Shown here piece by piece: positions 55,877 to 64,000 of a stretch of DNA of 64,000 nucleotides. The notes beneath the pieces were generated by a model. That model was given only the letters and a program-made list of their open reading frames with translations, did not search any database and was not told where the DNA came from. How positions within the stretch are numbered: position 1 is the first letter of the stretch; each line of letters starts with the position of its first letter. Origin of the DNA: Cyclobacteriaceae bacterium (GTDB lineage Bacteria; Bacteroidota; Bacteroidia; Cytophagales; Cyclobacteriaceae); the NCBI GenBank assembly GCA_020832305.1, contig JAFIEV010000010.1:62001-126000 (forward strand). Reading direction: 5' to 3'. The position numbers and the translations under genes are program-made.

Positions 55877-58800
55877 ATGCATAAGATATACCCTTTTATC
55901 TCTGTACTTATTTTTTTGGCATCGCCATTACTTTCCAATGATTTGATTTCTGTGAGCGTCCTCACCAACCGTGTATTGGTTTTGCACTTTAATGAGGGGT
56001 ATATCCTGCATAGTGGTTACAGGGAAGCCGATAATCAAACAAAAACATTTATACACCCACTCGATATTGAAAAGGCTTCAAAACCTGAAACCTACACCTT
56101 GATAAGTGACGAAGATGCTGCTTATGCTGAAGCAATTCATCCGTTTCACATTGGCAGAAAGACCAAAGGTCGTGATTTCAGCAACGATTGCCGTTGGATT
56201 GGAGGTATTTGTGATAATGAGTTTATCAAAGAACATTTTATCTATCTGCAACTTCCCGAAACCTTGCAACAAGGCTTAAGCTATACCCTTTCATTAAATG
56301 GATTAGCCGGAAATACGGATGATTACACTTTTACATACGATTATAGTAAAACAAGATCCGCAGCGATTCATGTAAACCAGGTGGGCTATTTGCCTGATGC
56401 GCCTGTAAAAAAGGCTTTTTTATCCCATTGGATGGGTGATGGAGGACCTCTTTCCATTGATGATTATCAGGGGGCAGCATTTTACCTTCTGAATGCACAT
56501 ACCGGCGAAAAGGTTTTCGAAGGCATCATTGAAAAGCGATTTGACCTGCAAAATGCAAGCCAGGCCGATTTACCCCGCACCCCACATGTGCCTTACCTCT
56601 CTATGTCTGATGTATGGCAATGTGATTTTTCAGGGTTTACCAAGGAAGGTGATTACCAGATTTGCGTTGAAGGCATGGGGGTTTCTTTTCCTTTTAGAAT
56701 TCATTCAAATGTCTATAAAGAATTGTATTATCAGGTAACGCGGCAGCTTTTTCATCAAAGAACCGGGCTTGCCCTGGAAGAGCCATATACCGACCGGACC
56801 CGACCCCGTACACTGCATTATGATGATGGAATGATCAAATTTCAGTATACCGAGTCAAAATGGACAGACTGGCAAAACCCAAACCGTGAAAATGGGATAA
56901 AAGATGAAGTGTACGGAAAGGTATTGCCTGATTTTAAGCTCAATACCTGGGGCTGGTATATGGATGCCGGTGACTGGGACGGCTACTACTCTCACCTTAG
57001 AATACCCCGACTTCTGATGACGGCTTTTGAGCTCGCATCCGATAATTTTATGGATGGAGATTTGAATCTGCCCGAAAGTGGAAATGGAATTCCGGATATT
57101 CTGGATGAAGCCAGGTTTCTGATTGATTATCTCGATCGTACCCGAGGTCCCTCCGGAGGTATTGCCGGTGCACGAATCCATCCTGATTTTGAGCAAAAGC
57201 CAATCGACAAAATCCCTTCATGGGAAGATGAACGCATCTGGACCATCTCTGGGGAAGATGCAGTGACTACCTATACCTTCGCAGGACTCAGCGCGCAGCT
57301 GGCCCATGCTTTTGCCTATTTGGAAATAGCAGATTCAGTGACGAAATGGATGCAAAAGGCTCAGGAAGCCTACAGTTGGGCAGAAAGTAAAAGTGATCCC
57401 GATGCCGAAAGCCTGAGAAATGCCAGATTGTATGCCGCTGCATGGATGTTTAAAATGTCGGGAAATGAGGCTTTCCAAAATCATTTTAAAGCCGATATAA
57501 CCCGCTCCCAACCCGGTCAGTGGTCTGACGATAACCGGGATTGGGCAATATATGCGTATATCAGTACCCGATATGAAAATATAGATTCAGCACTAAAAAA
57601 TCAGCTAACTTCAGATCTTGTCAATAAGGTTCAGTCAGATATTCTCAATCCGGCTGCACAGAGAAGTTTTCCGGTTGGATTTAATTATAATTTCAACACT
57701 TTTCTGGGACAGGCGACGACACCACAGGTACTTTCTGCCTTGGTGCTGTACCACCTAACCGGTGAAGAAAAGTACAAATCAGCAGCCCTGAGTTCTTGTG
57801 ATTATTACCTGGGGGCCAATCCACTTGATATTACCTGGGTAGTCGGCATGGGTCACCATGCCCCCTCGCAGATTTTACATCTCGACACCTGGTTGCATCC
57901 CGATGGTCGTCAGGAATTTATACCTGGTACCATTCCTTACGGGCCGACTTTTTATGGTGGAGGCTGGCCCAGAAACAATGGTCCATGGGCCAGTGAATTT
58001 GCCATGGACAGAATGTACCCTTCCCATGAAGTATGGCCACTGCATGAAGCTTTTTTCAACAATCGATATGCGGTGCCAACCAACGAATATACCGTTCATC
58101 AGACAACCGGGCCAGCGTCGGCGGTGTATGCTTTACTAAGTGGGCCGGCCGATCCGGGTTTTATCCCCAATAAGGCACCGGCAGTTCAATTATCCATGCC
58201 TGATGTAGCCGAAGGGGAAAGTGCGCTGATCAGGGCTGAAGCGGATGATGAAGATGGATTTATTTATAAAGTGGAATTTTACAATGGCTGGCGAAAAATA
58301 GGAGAGGTATATGAGGCTCCCTATGAGATGGTTTGGAGAAATGTGCCCGGAGGAGAGCTGGAAGTATACGCTGTTGCGGTAGATAATCAAGGTAAAAGAA
58401 GCAGCACCAAACCAGAAAAGCCAATTATTAAGCCCTCTTCCATACAGTTAAACAAGTCTTTTTTAGAATTATTTTCAGGCGATTCGGAGACACTCATTGC
58501 CAGCTTGCTGCCAGAGAATGTCACGATTCCTTCCATATTTTGGAAAAGTGACAATCCTGAAATAGCGCGGGTCAACGGACAGGGTAGGGTTACCGGAATT
58601 AGCCCTGGCACAACACTGGTCAGGGCAAGGTCGGCAGAAGGGGGCCTGCAGGCCAATTGTGAAGTAAAGGTCAATGAAATCATTACGGCTTTACCTGTTT
58701 TTGAAGGCAGCGTAAGACTTTATCCTAATCCTGTAACAAACGGCGTTCTGCATATTAACCTCAGCGATTCGGATAAGCACAGTGAAATTGCTGTATTTAA

Positions 58801-58954
58801 CAGTGCCGGCAAGATGCTAAGCAGAAAACAAATTTCGTCTCAAGATGATGCCGGAATTTATCATATGGATGTTAGGGGGCTTCCTGAGGGTTTATATTTG
58901 ATTAAGCTTCTCACTGATAAGAAAGGCCATATTTTTCGCTTTGTGATAGAATGA
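55877..58954 (+). CDS. GH9 glycoside hydrolase with Ig/Big2 domains and T9SS tail
   Basis: A 1025-residue secreted enzyme. In order: signal peptide (residues 1-20), an unassigned beta-rich region (22-163), and CelD_N Ig-like (IHVNQVGYLPDAPVKKAFL, 164-270). The GH9 (alpha/alpha)6 barrel (about 280-758) carries WGWYMDAGDWDGYYSH with catalytic Asp residues, YYLGANPLDITWVVGMGHHAPSQ, and NEYTVHQTTGPA with the likely acid Glu. An Ig-like domain (770-850), a Big2 domain (855-935), and a type A T9SS sorting domain ending in LYPNP...GLYLIKLLTDKKG follow. GH9 enzymes hydrolyse beta-1,4 or mixed beta-glucans or related chains. It ends the PUL operon, 7 bases after the second sulfatase, so the likely substrate is a sulfated beta-linked glycan. 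Confidence 0.92.
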   Translation: MHKIYPFISVLIFLASPLLSNDLISVSVLTNRVLVLHFNEGYILHSGYREADNQTKTFIHPLDIEKASKPETYTLISDEDAAYAEAIHPFHIGRKTKGRDFSNDCRWIGGICDNEFIKEHFIYLQLPETLQQGLSYTLSLNGLAGNTDDYTFTYDYSKTRSAAIHVNQVGYLPDAPVKKAFLSHWMGDGGPLSIDDYQGAAFYLLNAHTGEKVFEGIIEKRFDLQNASQADLPRTPHVPYLSMSDVWQCDFSGFTKEGDYQICVEGMGVSFPFRIHSNVYKELYYQVTRQLFHQRTGLALEEPYTDRTRPRTLHYDDGMIKFQYTESKWTDWQNPNRENGIKDEVYGKVLPDFKLNTWGWYMDAGDWDGYYSHLRIPRLLMTAFELASDNFMDGDLNLPESGNGIPDILDEARFLIDYLDRTRGPSGGIAGARIHPDFEQKPIDKIPSWEDERIWTISGEDAVTTYTFAGLSAQLAHAFAYLEIADSVTKWMQKAQEAYSWAESKSDPDAESLRNARLYAAAWMFKMSGNEAFQNHFKADITRSQPGQWSDDNRDWAIYAYISTRYENIDSALKNQLTSDLVNKVQSDILNPAAQRSFPVGFNYNFNTFLGQATTPQVLSALVLYHLTGEEKYKSAALSSCDYYLGANPLDITWVVGMGHHAPSQILHLDTWLHPDGRQEFIPGTIPYGPTFYGGGWPRNNGPWASEFAMDRMYPSHEVWPLHEAFFNNRYAVPTNEYTVHQTTGPASAVYALLSGPADPGFIPNKAPAVQLSMPDVAEGESALIRAEADDEDGFIYKVEFYNGWRKIGEVYEAPYEMVWRNVPGGELEVYAVAVDNQGKRSSTKPEKPIIKPSSIQLNKSFLELFSGDSETLIASLLPENVTIPSIFWKSDNPEIARVNGQGRVTGISPGTTLVRARSAEGGLQANCEVKVNEIITALPVFEGSVRLYPNPVTNGVLHINLSDSDKHSEIAVFNSAGKMLSRKQISSQDDAGIYHMDVRGLPEGLYLIKLLTDKKGHIFRFVIE

Positions 58955-59286
58955 ACTTTTGTATGTTTTACATTTTCAACATTAATATTCTAAAGCCCGC
59001 TCCTGATTTTCCATGGTTGTGAACTGGCAACACCTGAACATTGCCAGGATCATTGAATTTTTTTCTGTCTTATCAGATCCTTTATAAAAGTCCCAGACAG
59101 GATTTACATTTTCGCTATTTTACTGAATTTAAGGAGAGCAGAAAAATTTTGCCATTAAATTTACCCGGACCAGCCAAATTATGCGCTTTCTCAGGTGACT
59201 GGGGCACAATTTTTGATGCGTTAAATTAGACACCCCTACAACCAGGTGGTCAGTTTATTTTCAGCCAACCAACCAACTAACCATAT
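58955..59286. other. Gene-free stretch after the PUL
   Basis: 332 bases with no convincing gene. A 62-codon plus-strand frame (59041-59229) lacks a standard start context and family features. A short CAAC-type repeat lies just before the glycosyltransferase start. Confidence 0.55.
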
Positions 59287-60048
59287 ATGCCAAAGATATC
59301 TGCGGTAATAATTTCCTACAATGAAGAAAAATACATAGGACAATGTATAGATTCATTGAAACCAGTAGCTGATGAAATTCTCGTCGTTGATTCCCTCTCT
59401 ACAGATAGAACTAAAGAAATATGTCTCAGTAAAGGCGCCCGGGTAATTGATCAACCTTTTTTAGGTTACAAAGAGCAAAAGAATTTTGCGATGGGCCATG
59501 CAACCTATGATTATATTCTTTCACTTGACGCAGATGAGGCCTTGTCTGAACAATTGAGTGCCTCTATCCAACAGGTAAAGGATAATTGGAAGTACGATGC
59601 TTATCGGTTTAACAGACTGAATAATTACTGCGGTAAGTGGATTAAGAATACAGATATGTATCCTGAAACCAAAACCCGCCTTTTTAACAGAAAAAAAGGA
59701 CATTGGGGAGGTGTTAATCCACATGATTCATTTAAACCAAATTCAAACAGCATAGGCTTTTTGGAAGGAGATCTGCTTCACTGGTTATATGATAGTGTGG
59801 CAGAGCATGAAGAGAAAATAAATAAATTTTCAAGCATATCTGCACAAGAATATTCAAGTATGGGTATCAGGTCAAGTATAGCAAAGATTTGGATAAAATC
59901 TACATGGAGATTTTTTCATTCTTATATACTAAAGACCGGTTTTTTGGAAGGTACCACTGGCTATATTATTAGTAAAAACTTAGCCCACGGTACTTTTTTG
60001 AAGTATGCAAAGTTGCACGAAATGAATAGAAATCAGAAAAATCTTTGA
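59287..60048 (+). CDS. Family 2 glycosyltransferase
   Basis: A 253-residue cytoplasmic GT-A glycosyltransferase. It starts ISAVIISYNEEKYIGQCIDSL and carries DEILVVDSLSTDRTKEI and the SLDADEALS motif (the D-x-D-like metal site). The WaaE/KdtX-type C-terminal part has TKTRLFNRKKGHWGGVNPHD and LEGDLLHWLYDS. Relatives add a hexose or heptose to lipid A core or other glycolipids. The acceptor is unknown. It stands alone, with gene-free stretches on both sides. Confidence 0.88.
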   Translation: MPKISAVIISYNEEKYIGQCIDSLKPVADEILVVDSLSTDRTKEICLSKGARVIDQPFLGYKEQKNFAMGHATYDYILSLDADEALSEQLSASIQQVKDNWKYDAYRFNRLNNYCGKWIKNTDMYPETKTRLFNRKKGHWGGVNPHDSFKPNSNSIGFLEGDLLHWLYDSVAEHEEKINKFSSISAQEYSSMGIRSSIAKIWIKSTWRFFHSYILKTGFLEGTTGYIISKNLAHGTFLKYAKLHEMNRNQKNL

Positions 60049-60414
60049 TTTAAGCCCATTCGAAATTGTGCAATTTGCTTTAAATGTAAAACGGTTTCTG
60101 CAATCCGGATAGGCAAACGGCGCTTTTAAACCCACAGAGCTTTATGGTAATAGATGAGTGTAAGCACTGAAAGGCCAATAGAATTTTTTCATCTATCTTT
60201 TCACTCCTTTTGTGTTTATTTGTTTTAAAAGCGGTTGAAGTAATCATGAATTTCAAACTCAGTTGATAAAGCTATATAATTTTTAGCCCAGAATAATTTC
60301 AGATTACGAAAAGACGCACTATATTTAATTCTAACTATTTATCATCTGAGCGTTTTTTACCATGGCAGATAAACATTTTATCATTCATTGCTTTTGAGCC
60401 GTAAAAAAATTCCT
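60049..60414. other. Gene-free stretch between glycosyltransferase and DTA-like genes
   Basis: 366 bases of AT-rich sequence. The frame of the downstream gene is open from 60388 through a TTG, but the Tat signal starts at the ATG at 60415. No RNA or promoter was identified with confidence. Confidence 0.5.
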
Positions 60415-61629
60415 ATGACGTTTCATATCAATCGAAGGAAATTTTTAAAATCTTCATTGCTGGCTGTTCCGGCAATCTCAGTCTCTTCTACCGGCGAAGC
60501 TTTAGCCAGATATGAGCAGGAAGTTATCGGTGTTTCGAAATGGGAGCTGGAAACCCCGGCCTTATGTGTGGATTTGGATGCGCTGGATTTTAATTTAAAA
60601 GAAATTCACCAGCGTCTCAAAAAGACTGGTATCGCGGTGAGGCCGCATGCCAAAACACATAAATGCCCGGCAATAGCGCATATGCAAATGAAAGCAGGGG
60701 CTATAGGAATTTGTACGGCAAAGCTTTCTGAATCTGAAGTAATGCTGGAAAATGGCCTCAGTCAGGTGCTCATGACCAGTGTAAACATCAGCCCTTCCAA
60801 GATAAAAAAGGCAATGATGCTCAGTAAAAGATTTCCTGGATTTATACAGGCTGCAGATCATTCGGAGAATGTTAAGGATTTGCAGGATGCTGCCCAGGCG
60901 CTGGGGATTATCGCCGATGTGGCCGTTGATATAGATGTAATCAGGCGATCGGGTGTGCTGCCGGGAAAACCAGCACTTGCCCTTGCCCAAATGGTAGATG
61001 CCGCCCCCAATCTGCGCTTCAAGGGCATTTTGGCCTACGATGGCGCTGTACAACATGTGCATGGTTATGATGCCCGCAAAGCGCGCGCCATCCGCAGTTT
61101 TGAACCTGTTGTCGAAACCTTTGAAATGATGAAAGCCAGTGGTCTGAACATGGAAATTTTTAGCGGCGGTGGAACCGGCACCTATGACATGATGCACGAG
61201 TTTCCGGGATTTACAGACGTACAGGCGGGAAGTTACTTGTTTATGGATTGTCAGTATATCGATATTGGAGGAAAGGAAAACGATATGGTTTTTGATGATT
61301 TTAAATCTTCACTTACTGTGCTTACCACCATTGTGAATGCCAATCATGCTGGTCGGCTGGTAACGGATGGCGGCGCTAAAGCCATGACCCTAAACCGCCC
61401 AACGGGAAGGGTTATTGGGGAGTCGGGATTTACCTATAATGCATCATCTGATGAATACGGCAGCATTAGTTTTGAAGAATCTGCAAAATCATATAGGGTA
61501 GGGGATATACTGGAAGTGATTGTGCCACATTGTGACCCTGTCATCAACCTTTACGACCATATGTATGGAATCAGAAATGAGAAAGTTGAAATGATCTTAC
61601 CTATTCTGGCACGCGGAAAATCGCAGTAA
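60415..61629 (+). CDS. D-threonine aldolase-like PLP enzyme with Tat signal
   Basis: A 404-residue alanine-racemase-fold (fold type III) PLP enzyme of the DTA/D-serine-dehydratase-like group. The PLP Lys lies in VRPHAKTHKCPAIA (residues about 75-88), the phosphate loop in IFSGGGTGTYDM, and the metal pair H-x-D in IVPHCDPVINLYD near the C-terminus. The N-terminus is a twin-arginine signal (NRRKFLKSSLLAVPAIS), so the enzyme is exported folded. Relatives cleave D-threonine or similar beta-hydroxy-D-amino acids to glycine and an aldehyde. The exact substrate is unknown. No clear operon partner is present. Confidence 0.88.
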   Translation: MTFHINRRKFLKSSLLAVPAISVSSTGEALARYEQEVIGVSKWELETPALCVDLDALDFNLKEIHQRLKKTGIAVRPHAKTHKCPAIAHMQMKAGAIGICTAKLSESEVMLENGLSQVLMTSVNISPSKIKKAMMLSKRFPGFIQAADHSENVKDLQDAAQALGIIADVAVDIDVIRRSGVLPGKPALALAQMVDAAPNLRFKGILAYDGAVQHVHGYDARKARAIRSFEPVVETFEMMKASGLNMEIFSGGGTGTYDMMHEFPGFTDVQAGSYLFMDCQYIDIGGKENDMVFDDFKSSLTVLTTIVNANHAGRLVTDGGAKAMTLNRPTGRVIGESGFTYNASSDEYGSISFEESAKSYRVGDILEVIVPHCDPVINLYDHMYGIRNEKVEMILPILARGKSQ

Positions 61630-61734
61630 TCAATATTCATTTACCTGTTTGTCTGAACGAGCTCTGAGCTATCAGCTTCACGCTACCAGCTCCAGGATTC
61701 CAGCAATTTATCTATACGGATTCCGGCAAGTCAG

Positions 61735-64000
61735 TTAAAACTCTTTATCCCCAAATTCACTTTGGCTGAATTTGAGTTTTTTGCTGAGTTCATTGATGCG
61801 ATAGCTGAAGTTGATCAACACCATATCCACTTCCTTGATATAATTGGTTGTGGTGAAAAACTGACTTCCACTGGTAGTAATACGCTGTTGATTAGAATTC
61901 AGCCAGCCCATTCCCATCGACATCCATTGTAAGGTTATAGCGCCCTGATCCTTAAGAATCGATTTGTTGATACTCAGATTAGGCATAAAAAACCTGGAGT
62001 CTTCACCCTGTATGGTCACCGTTCTCGACAAATAATTGAGATTAAATTGCATGTTTAACGATGGCAGCAATTGAAAGGTCGTGTTGAGGTTTACCGAATA
62101 ATTTAGGCTGTTCTGACTTAAAAACTCACCCATTAATCTGCCTTCAACCGCGTATTGATATAAAGTACCTCCGGCGAAAAGTTTCCACCATCGGGTTGGT
62201 TTGAGTTCGGTCCCGGCCTCTATGCCATAGGCTTGTCCGACCCCGGCATTGGTAAAGGTACGGTATAAAATTGAATCGTTAAAAACACTGTTAACGCGGT
62301 TTATTACATTGAGTGTACGTCTGTAATAGGCATTGGCAAAAAAGGAATGCTGGTCATATTCTTTCACAATACCAACTTCAATGGCGTCGATAAATTCAGG
62401 CAGCAACTCAGGATCCCCTTCTTCCAGCACCTCTGAATGTCTTCTGGCCAAAAAAGGATTCATCATGCTTGTAGTGGTTCTTTCAATCCTGCGGCTGTAG
62501 CCTGCTTTCAGACTGTAGTTGTTGCCCAGGTCGTATAAGAGGTTTACTGACGGAAAAAGATTGAGCAGTTCAAGGGGATAGCTGGTGCCATCTTCTTCAG
62601 AGAGCAAACGGTCGGTGTGTTCCAGTCTCAACCCAGCACTGTAATCGAGCTTGCCGGTTTTTCCGGTGTATTGAGTGTATAGGGAGTGAATGGTTCTTTG
62701 CAAATCTATATTGCCGCCAAATTGTGGCCTGCTGATAAACTCAGGGCTGCCCAATACTTTTTCATTGTAGGAAAATTCGCCCAGATGAAATAAATATCTG
62801 AATTGGTATCCCATTTCGAGGCGGGCATTATTTTGGAGCGGCAGCACGTAATCCAGGTTAAACCGAAAGCCATCGAGTGGATTGTATTCGTCCATTACCT
62901 GGTATTCCAGGGTATCGAGAAAATTAAGTGGATTGAGGTTAAGGTTATGAGTCGGCCCGCCCAGAATGGTTCTTTCATACAAAGCAGAAGCTGAAAGCGT
63001 CGATTTATTATCAAATACATGGTTATAGTCGATACTGCCTATAAAAAAGTCGCCGATGCGCTCCCGTAAATTGGCATTAAAATACTGAAAGCGTTCGAAT
63101 GGCGCTTCATTGCCAACAATCGTGCGGGTTTGATCATACAGAATATCTGCTGTTCTCAGCTCCGACCTTTTGCCGGCAAATACCGAGGCGCTGATGGCAT
63201 TTTTTGGGTTAAATGTATAAGTAGCCGCGATTCGGCCTGAATAAGACTCTCTGCGATAGGACCTTTCGCCTAGGGAGGGAAAAGAGGTAAGGGTATCGCC
63301 TCGAAGGGTTTCTACTTCTCCATCGCGGTAGCCTGCTATATCATCCCTTTTGTAATCGGCACCAATGGATAAGTCCCATTTATTTTTACGAAGGTTAAAA
63401 GTAAAATCCGTACCATACCTTCTTGCTACTTTTTCATTGCCAAATGTTTCAATACTGGGTGCTCCCAGGCGGGTATTCACAATAAAGTAAACCCCATCGG
63501 TACTTCCCTTTTTTGTTTTAATATGTATGATCCCTGATTTGCCATCCGGATCGTATTTGGCGGAGGGTGATGTAATGATTTCAATATCGTCAATGGCATT
63601 GGCTGGCAGTTGATTCAGCAAAACCATGGCATTTCCCTGCACAGGTTTTCCATCGAGCAACACCAGAAAACCTCCGGTACCTCTCATGAGAATATCTCCT
63701 TCAGCATTTACAGATATTGCCGGCATATTGCGTAGTATATCCACTGCGGTTCCGCCCATTGCTGCCTGAAATTGATCTGCTTTATATACCTGCTTGTCGA
63801 TGCTGTGCAAACTTTGCTGCCGGTCTCCCCTTACTTCAATACCTTCAAGTATTTCATCACCCGATATTAACGCGATTTTCCCAACATCCACGGTGCGATT
63901 TCTTCCTTCAACTTTAATACCACCCTGGCGATAGGTTTGAAAACCCATAAACCGGATTTCGAGATAATAGGTGTTTTGTGCATTTCCATTAAGTTGAAAA
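61735..64000 (-). CDS. TonB-dependent outer-membrane receptor, 5' end cut by window edge
   Basis: A TonB-dependent receptor or outer-membrane beta-barrel protein of about 755 visible residues. The frame stays open to the right edge, and the start lies outside the window. The visible N-terminus ends a CarboxypepD_reg-like domain (NTYYLEIRFMGFQTYRQGG...KVEGRNRTVDVGKI). A plug domain follows (DILRNMPAISVNAEGDILMRGTGGFLVLLDGKPV, IDDIEIITSPSAKYDPDGKSGIIHI), then a long barrel. The C-terminal part matches the OMP_b-brl_3 group rather than SusC. The ligand is unknown; no SusD partner is seen downstream. Confidence 0.92.
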   Translation of the reverse strand, partial: FQLNGNAQNTYYLEIRFMGFQTYRQGGIKVEGRNRTVDVGKIALISGDEILEGIEVRGDRQQSLHSIDKQVYKADQFQAAMGGTAVDILRNMPAISVNAEGDILMRGTGGFLVLLDGKPVQGNAMVLLNQLPANAIDDIEIITSPSAKYDPDGKSGIIHIKTKKGSTDGVYFIVNTRLGAPSIETFGNEKVARRYGTDFTFNLRKNKWDLSIGADYKRDDIAGYRDGEVETLRGDTLTSFPSLGERSYRRESYSGRIAATYTFNPKNAISASVFAGKRSELRTADILYDQTRTIVGNEAPFERFQYFNANLRERIGDFFIGSIDYNHVFDNKSTLSASALYERTILGGPTHNLNLNPLNFLDTLEYQVMDEYNPLDGFRFNLDYVLPLQNNARLEMGYQFRYLFHLGEFSYNEKVLGSPEFISRPQFGGNIDLQRTIHSLYTQYTGKTGKLDYSAGLRLEHTDRLLSEEDGTSYPLELLNLFPSVNLLYDLGNNYSLKAGYSRRIERTTTSMMNPFLARRHSEVLEEGDPELLPEFIDAIEVGIVKEYDQHSFFANAYYRRTLNVINRVNSVFNDSILYRTFTNAGVGQAYGIEAGTELKPTRWWKLFAGGTLYQYAVEGRLMGEFLSQNSLNYSVNLNTTFQLLPSLNMQFNLNYLSRTVTIQGEDSRFFMPNLSINKSILKDQGAITLQWMSMGMGWLNSNQQRITTSGSQFFTTTNYIKEVDMVLINFSYRINELSKKLKFSQSEFGDKEF

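Noticed and set aside
59041-59229. A 62-residue plus-strand ORF after the GH9 gene
   Set aside because: Non-standard start and no recognisable features; it looks like chance.
1-64000. tRNA, rRNA, CRISPR arrays, prophage or complete insertion sequences
   Set aside because: None was found by reading both strands; the only mobile-element trace is the decayed transposase at 39191-39532.

Overview
The window reads as a chromosomal segment of a Bacteroidota bacterium. The evidence is a SusC/SusD pair with a hybrid two-component regulator, a type IX secretion C-terminal sorting domain on the GH9 enzyme, and -7 boxes of the TAnnTTTG type ahead of several genes. Few genes have a Shine-Dalgarno sequence (rnfE and lipA are clear exceptions), and many proteins match Bacteroidota families. 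The Rnf complex and a bacillithiol-type YtxJ protein suggest low-potential or anaerobic electron transfer and low-molecular-weight thiol chemistry. The sulfatase-rich polysaccharide utilization locus suggests an algal, marine or mucosal glycan niche; that last point is inference.

Layout. 1-8 kb: the 3' part of a PEP carboxylase gene (cut by the window edge), an SMP-30-type lactonase, a SAM hydroxide adenosyltransferase, phoH overlapping a GNAT acetyltransferase, and a cytoplasmic hybrid histidine kinase. 8-12.7 kb: a short comEC, then a tight operon queD-folE-SDR-exonuclease. 13-19.6 kb: a leftward Rnf operon rseC-rnfB-C-D-G-E-A that ends in a dihydroorotate-dehydrogenase-like flavoprotein lacking the usual catalytic Cys motif. 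19.9-24.3 kb: lipA, a predicted outer-membrane protein, ytxJ, and a large exported basic protein built of about 25 copies of a 26-residue repeat. 24.5-29.5 kb: an M16 peptidase, a WbqC-family protein, clpC and a small acidic lipoprotein. 29.8-39 kb: an FAD/Fe-S oxidoreductase, a START-domain protein, ribE, a kinase-fold protein, guaB, a short ssb and a P-loop protein. 39-41.4 kb: a decayed REP-type transposase, and an alpha/beta hydrolase divergent from a TetR regulator with a clear operator between them.

41.4-59 kb is the accessory heart of the window. A reg_prop/Y_Y_Y/GAF/HisKA/REC/AraC regulator diverges from a lipoprotein with a duplicated domain. SusC, SusD, two formylglycine-type sulfatases and a GH9 enzyme with a T9SS tail follow, all on the + strand with short gaps. 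The simplest reading is sensing of a sulfated beta-linked glycan, desulfation, endo-cleavage and SusCD import. 59-64 kb: a family 2 glycosyltransferase, a Tat-exported D-threonine-aldolase-like PLP enzyme, and the 3' part of a TonB-dependent receptor gene that runs off the right edge.

No rRNA, tRNA, CRISPR array, prophage or complete insertion sequence was seen. The items most worth a second look are the 26-residue-repeat protein, the duplicated-domain lipoprotein inside the sulfatase/GH9 locus, the flavoprotein at the end of the Rnf operon, and several strong palindromes at promoters (TetR operator, guaB, ssb, queD, rseC).
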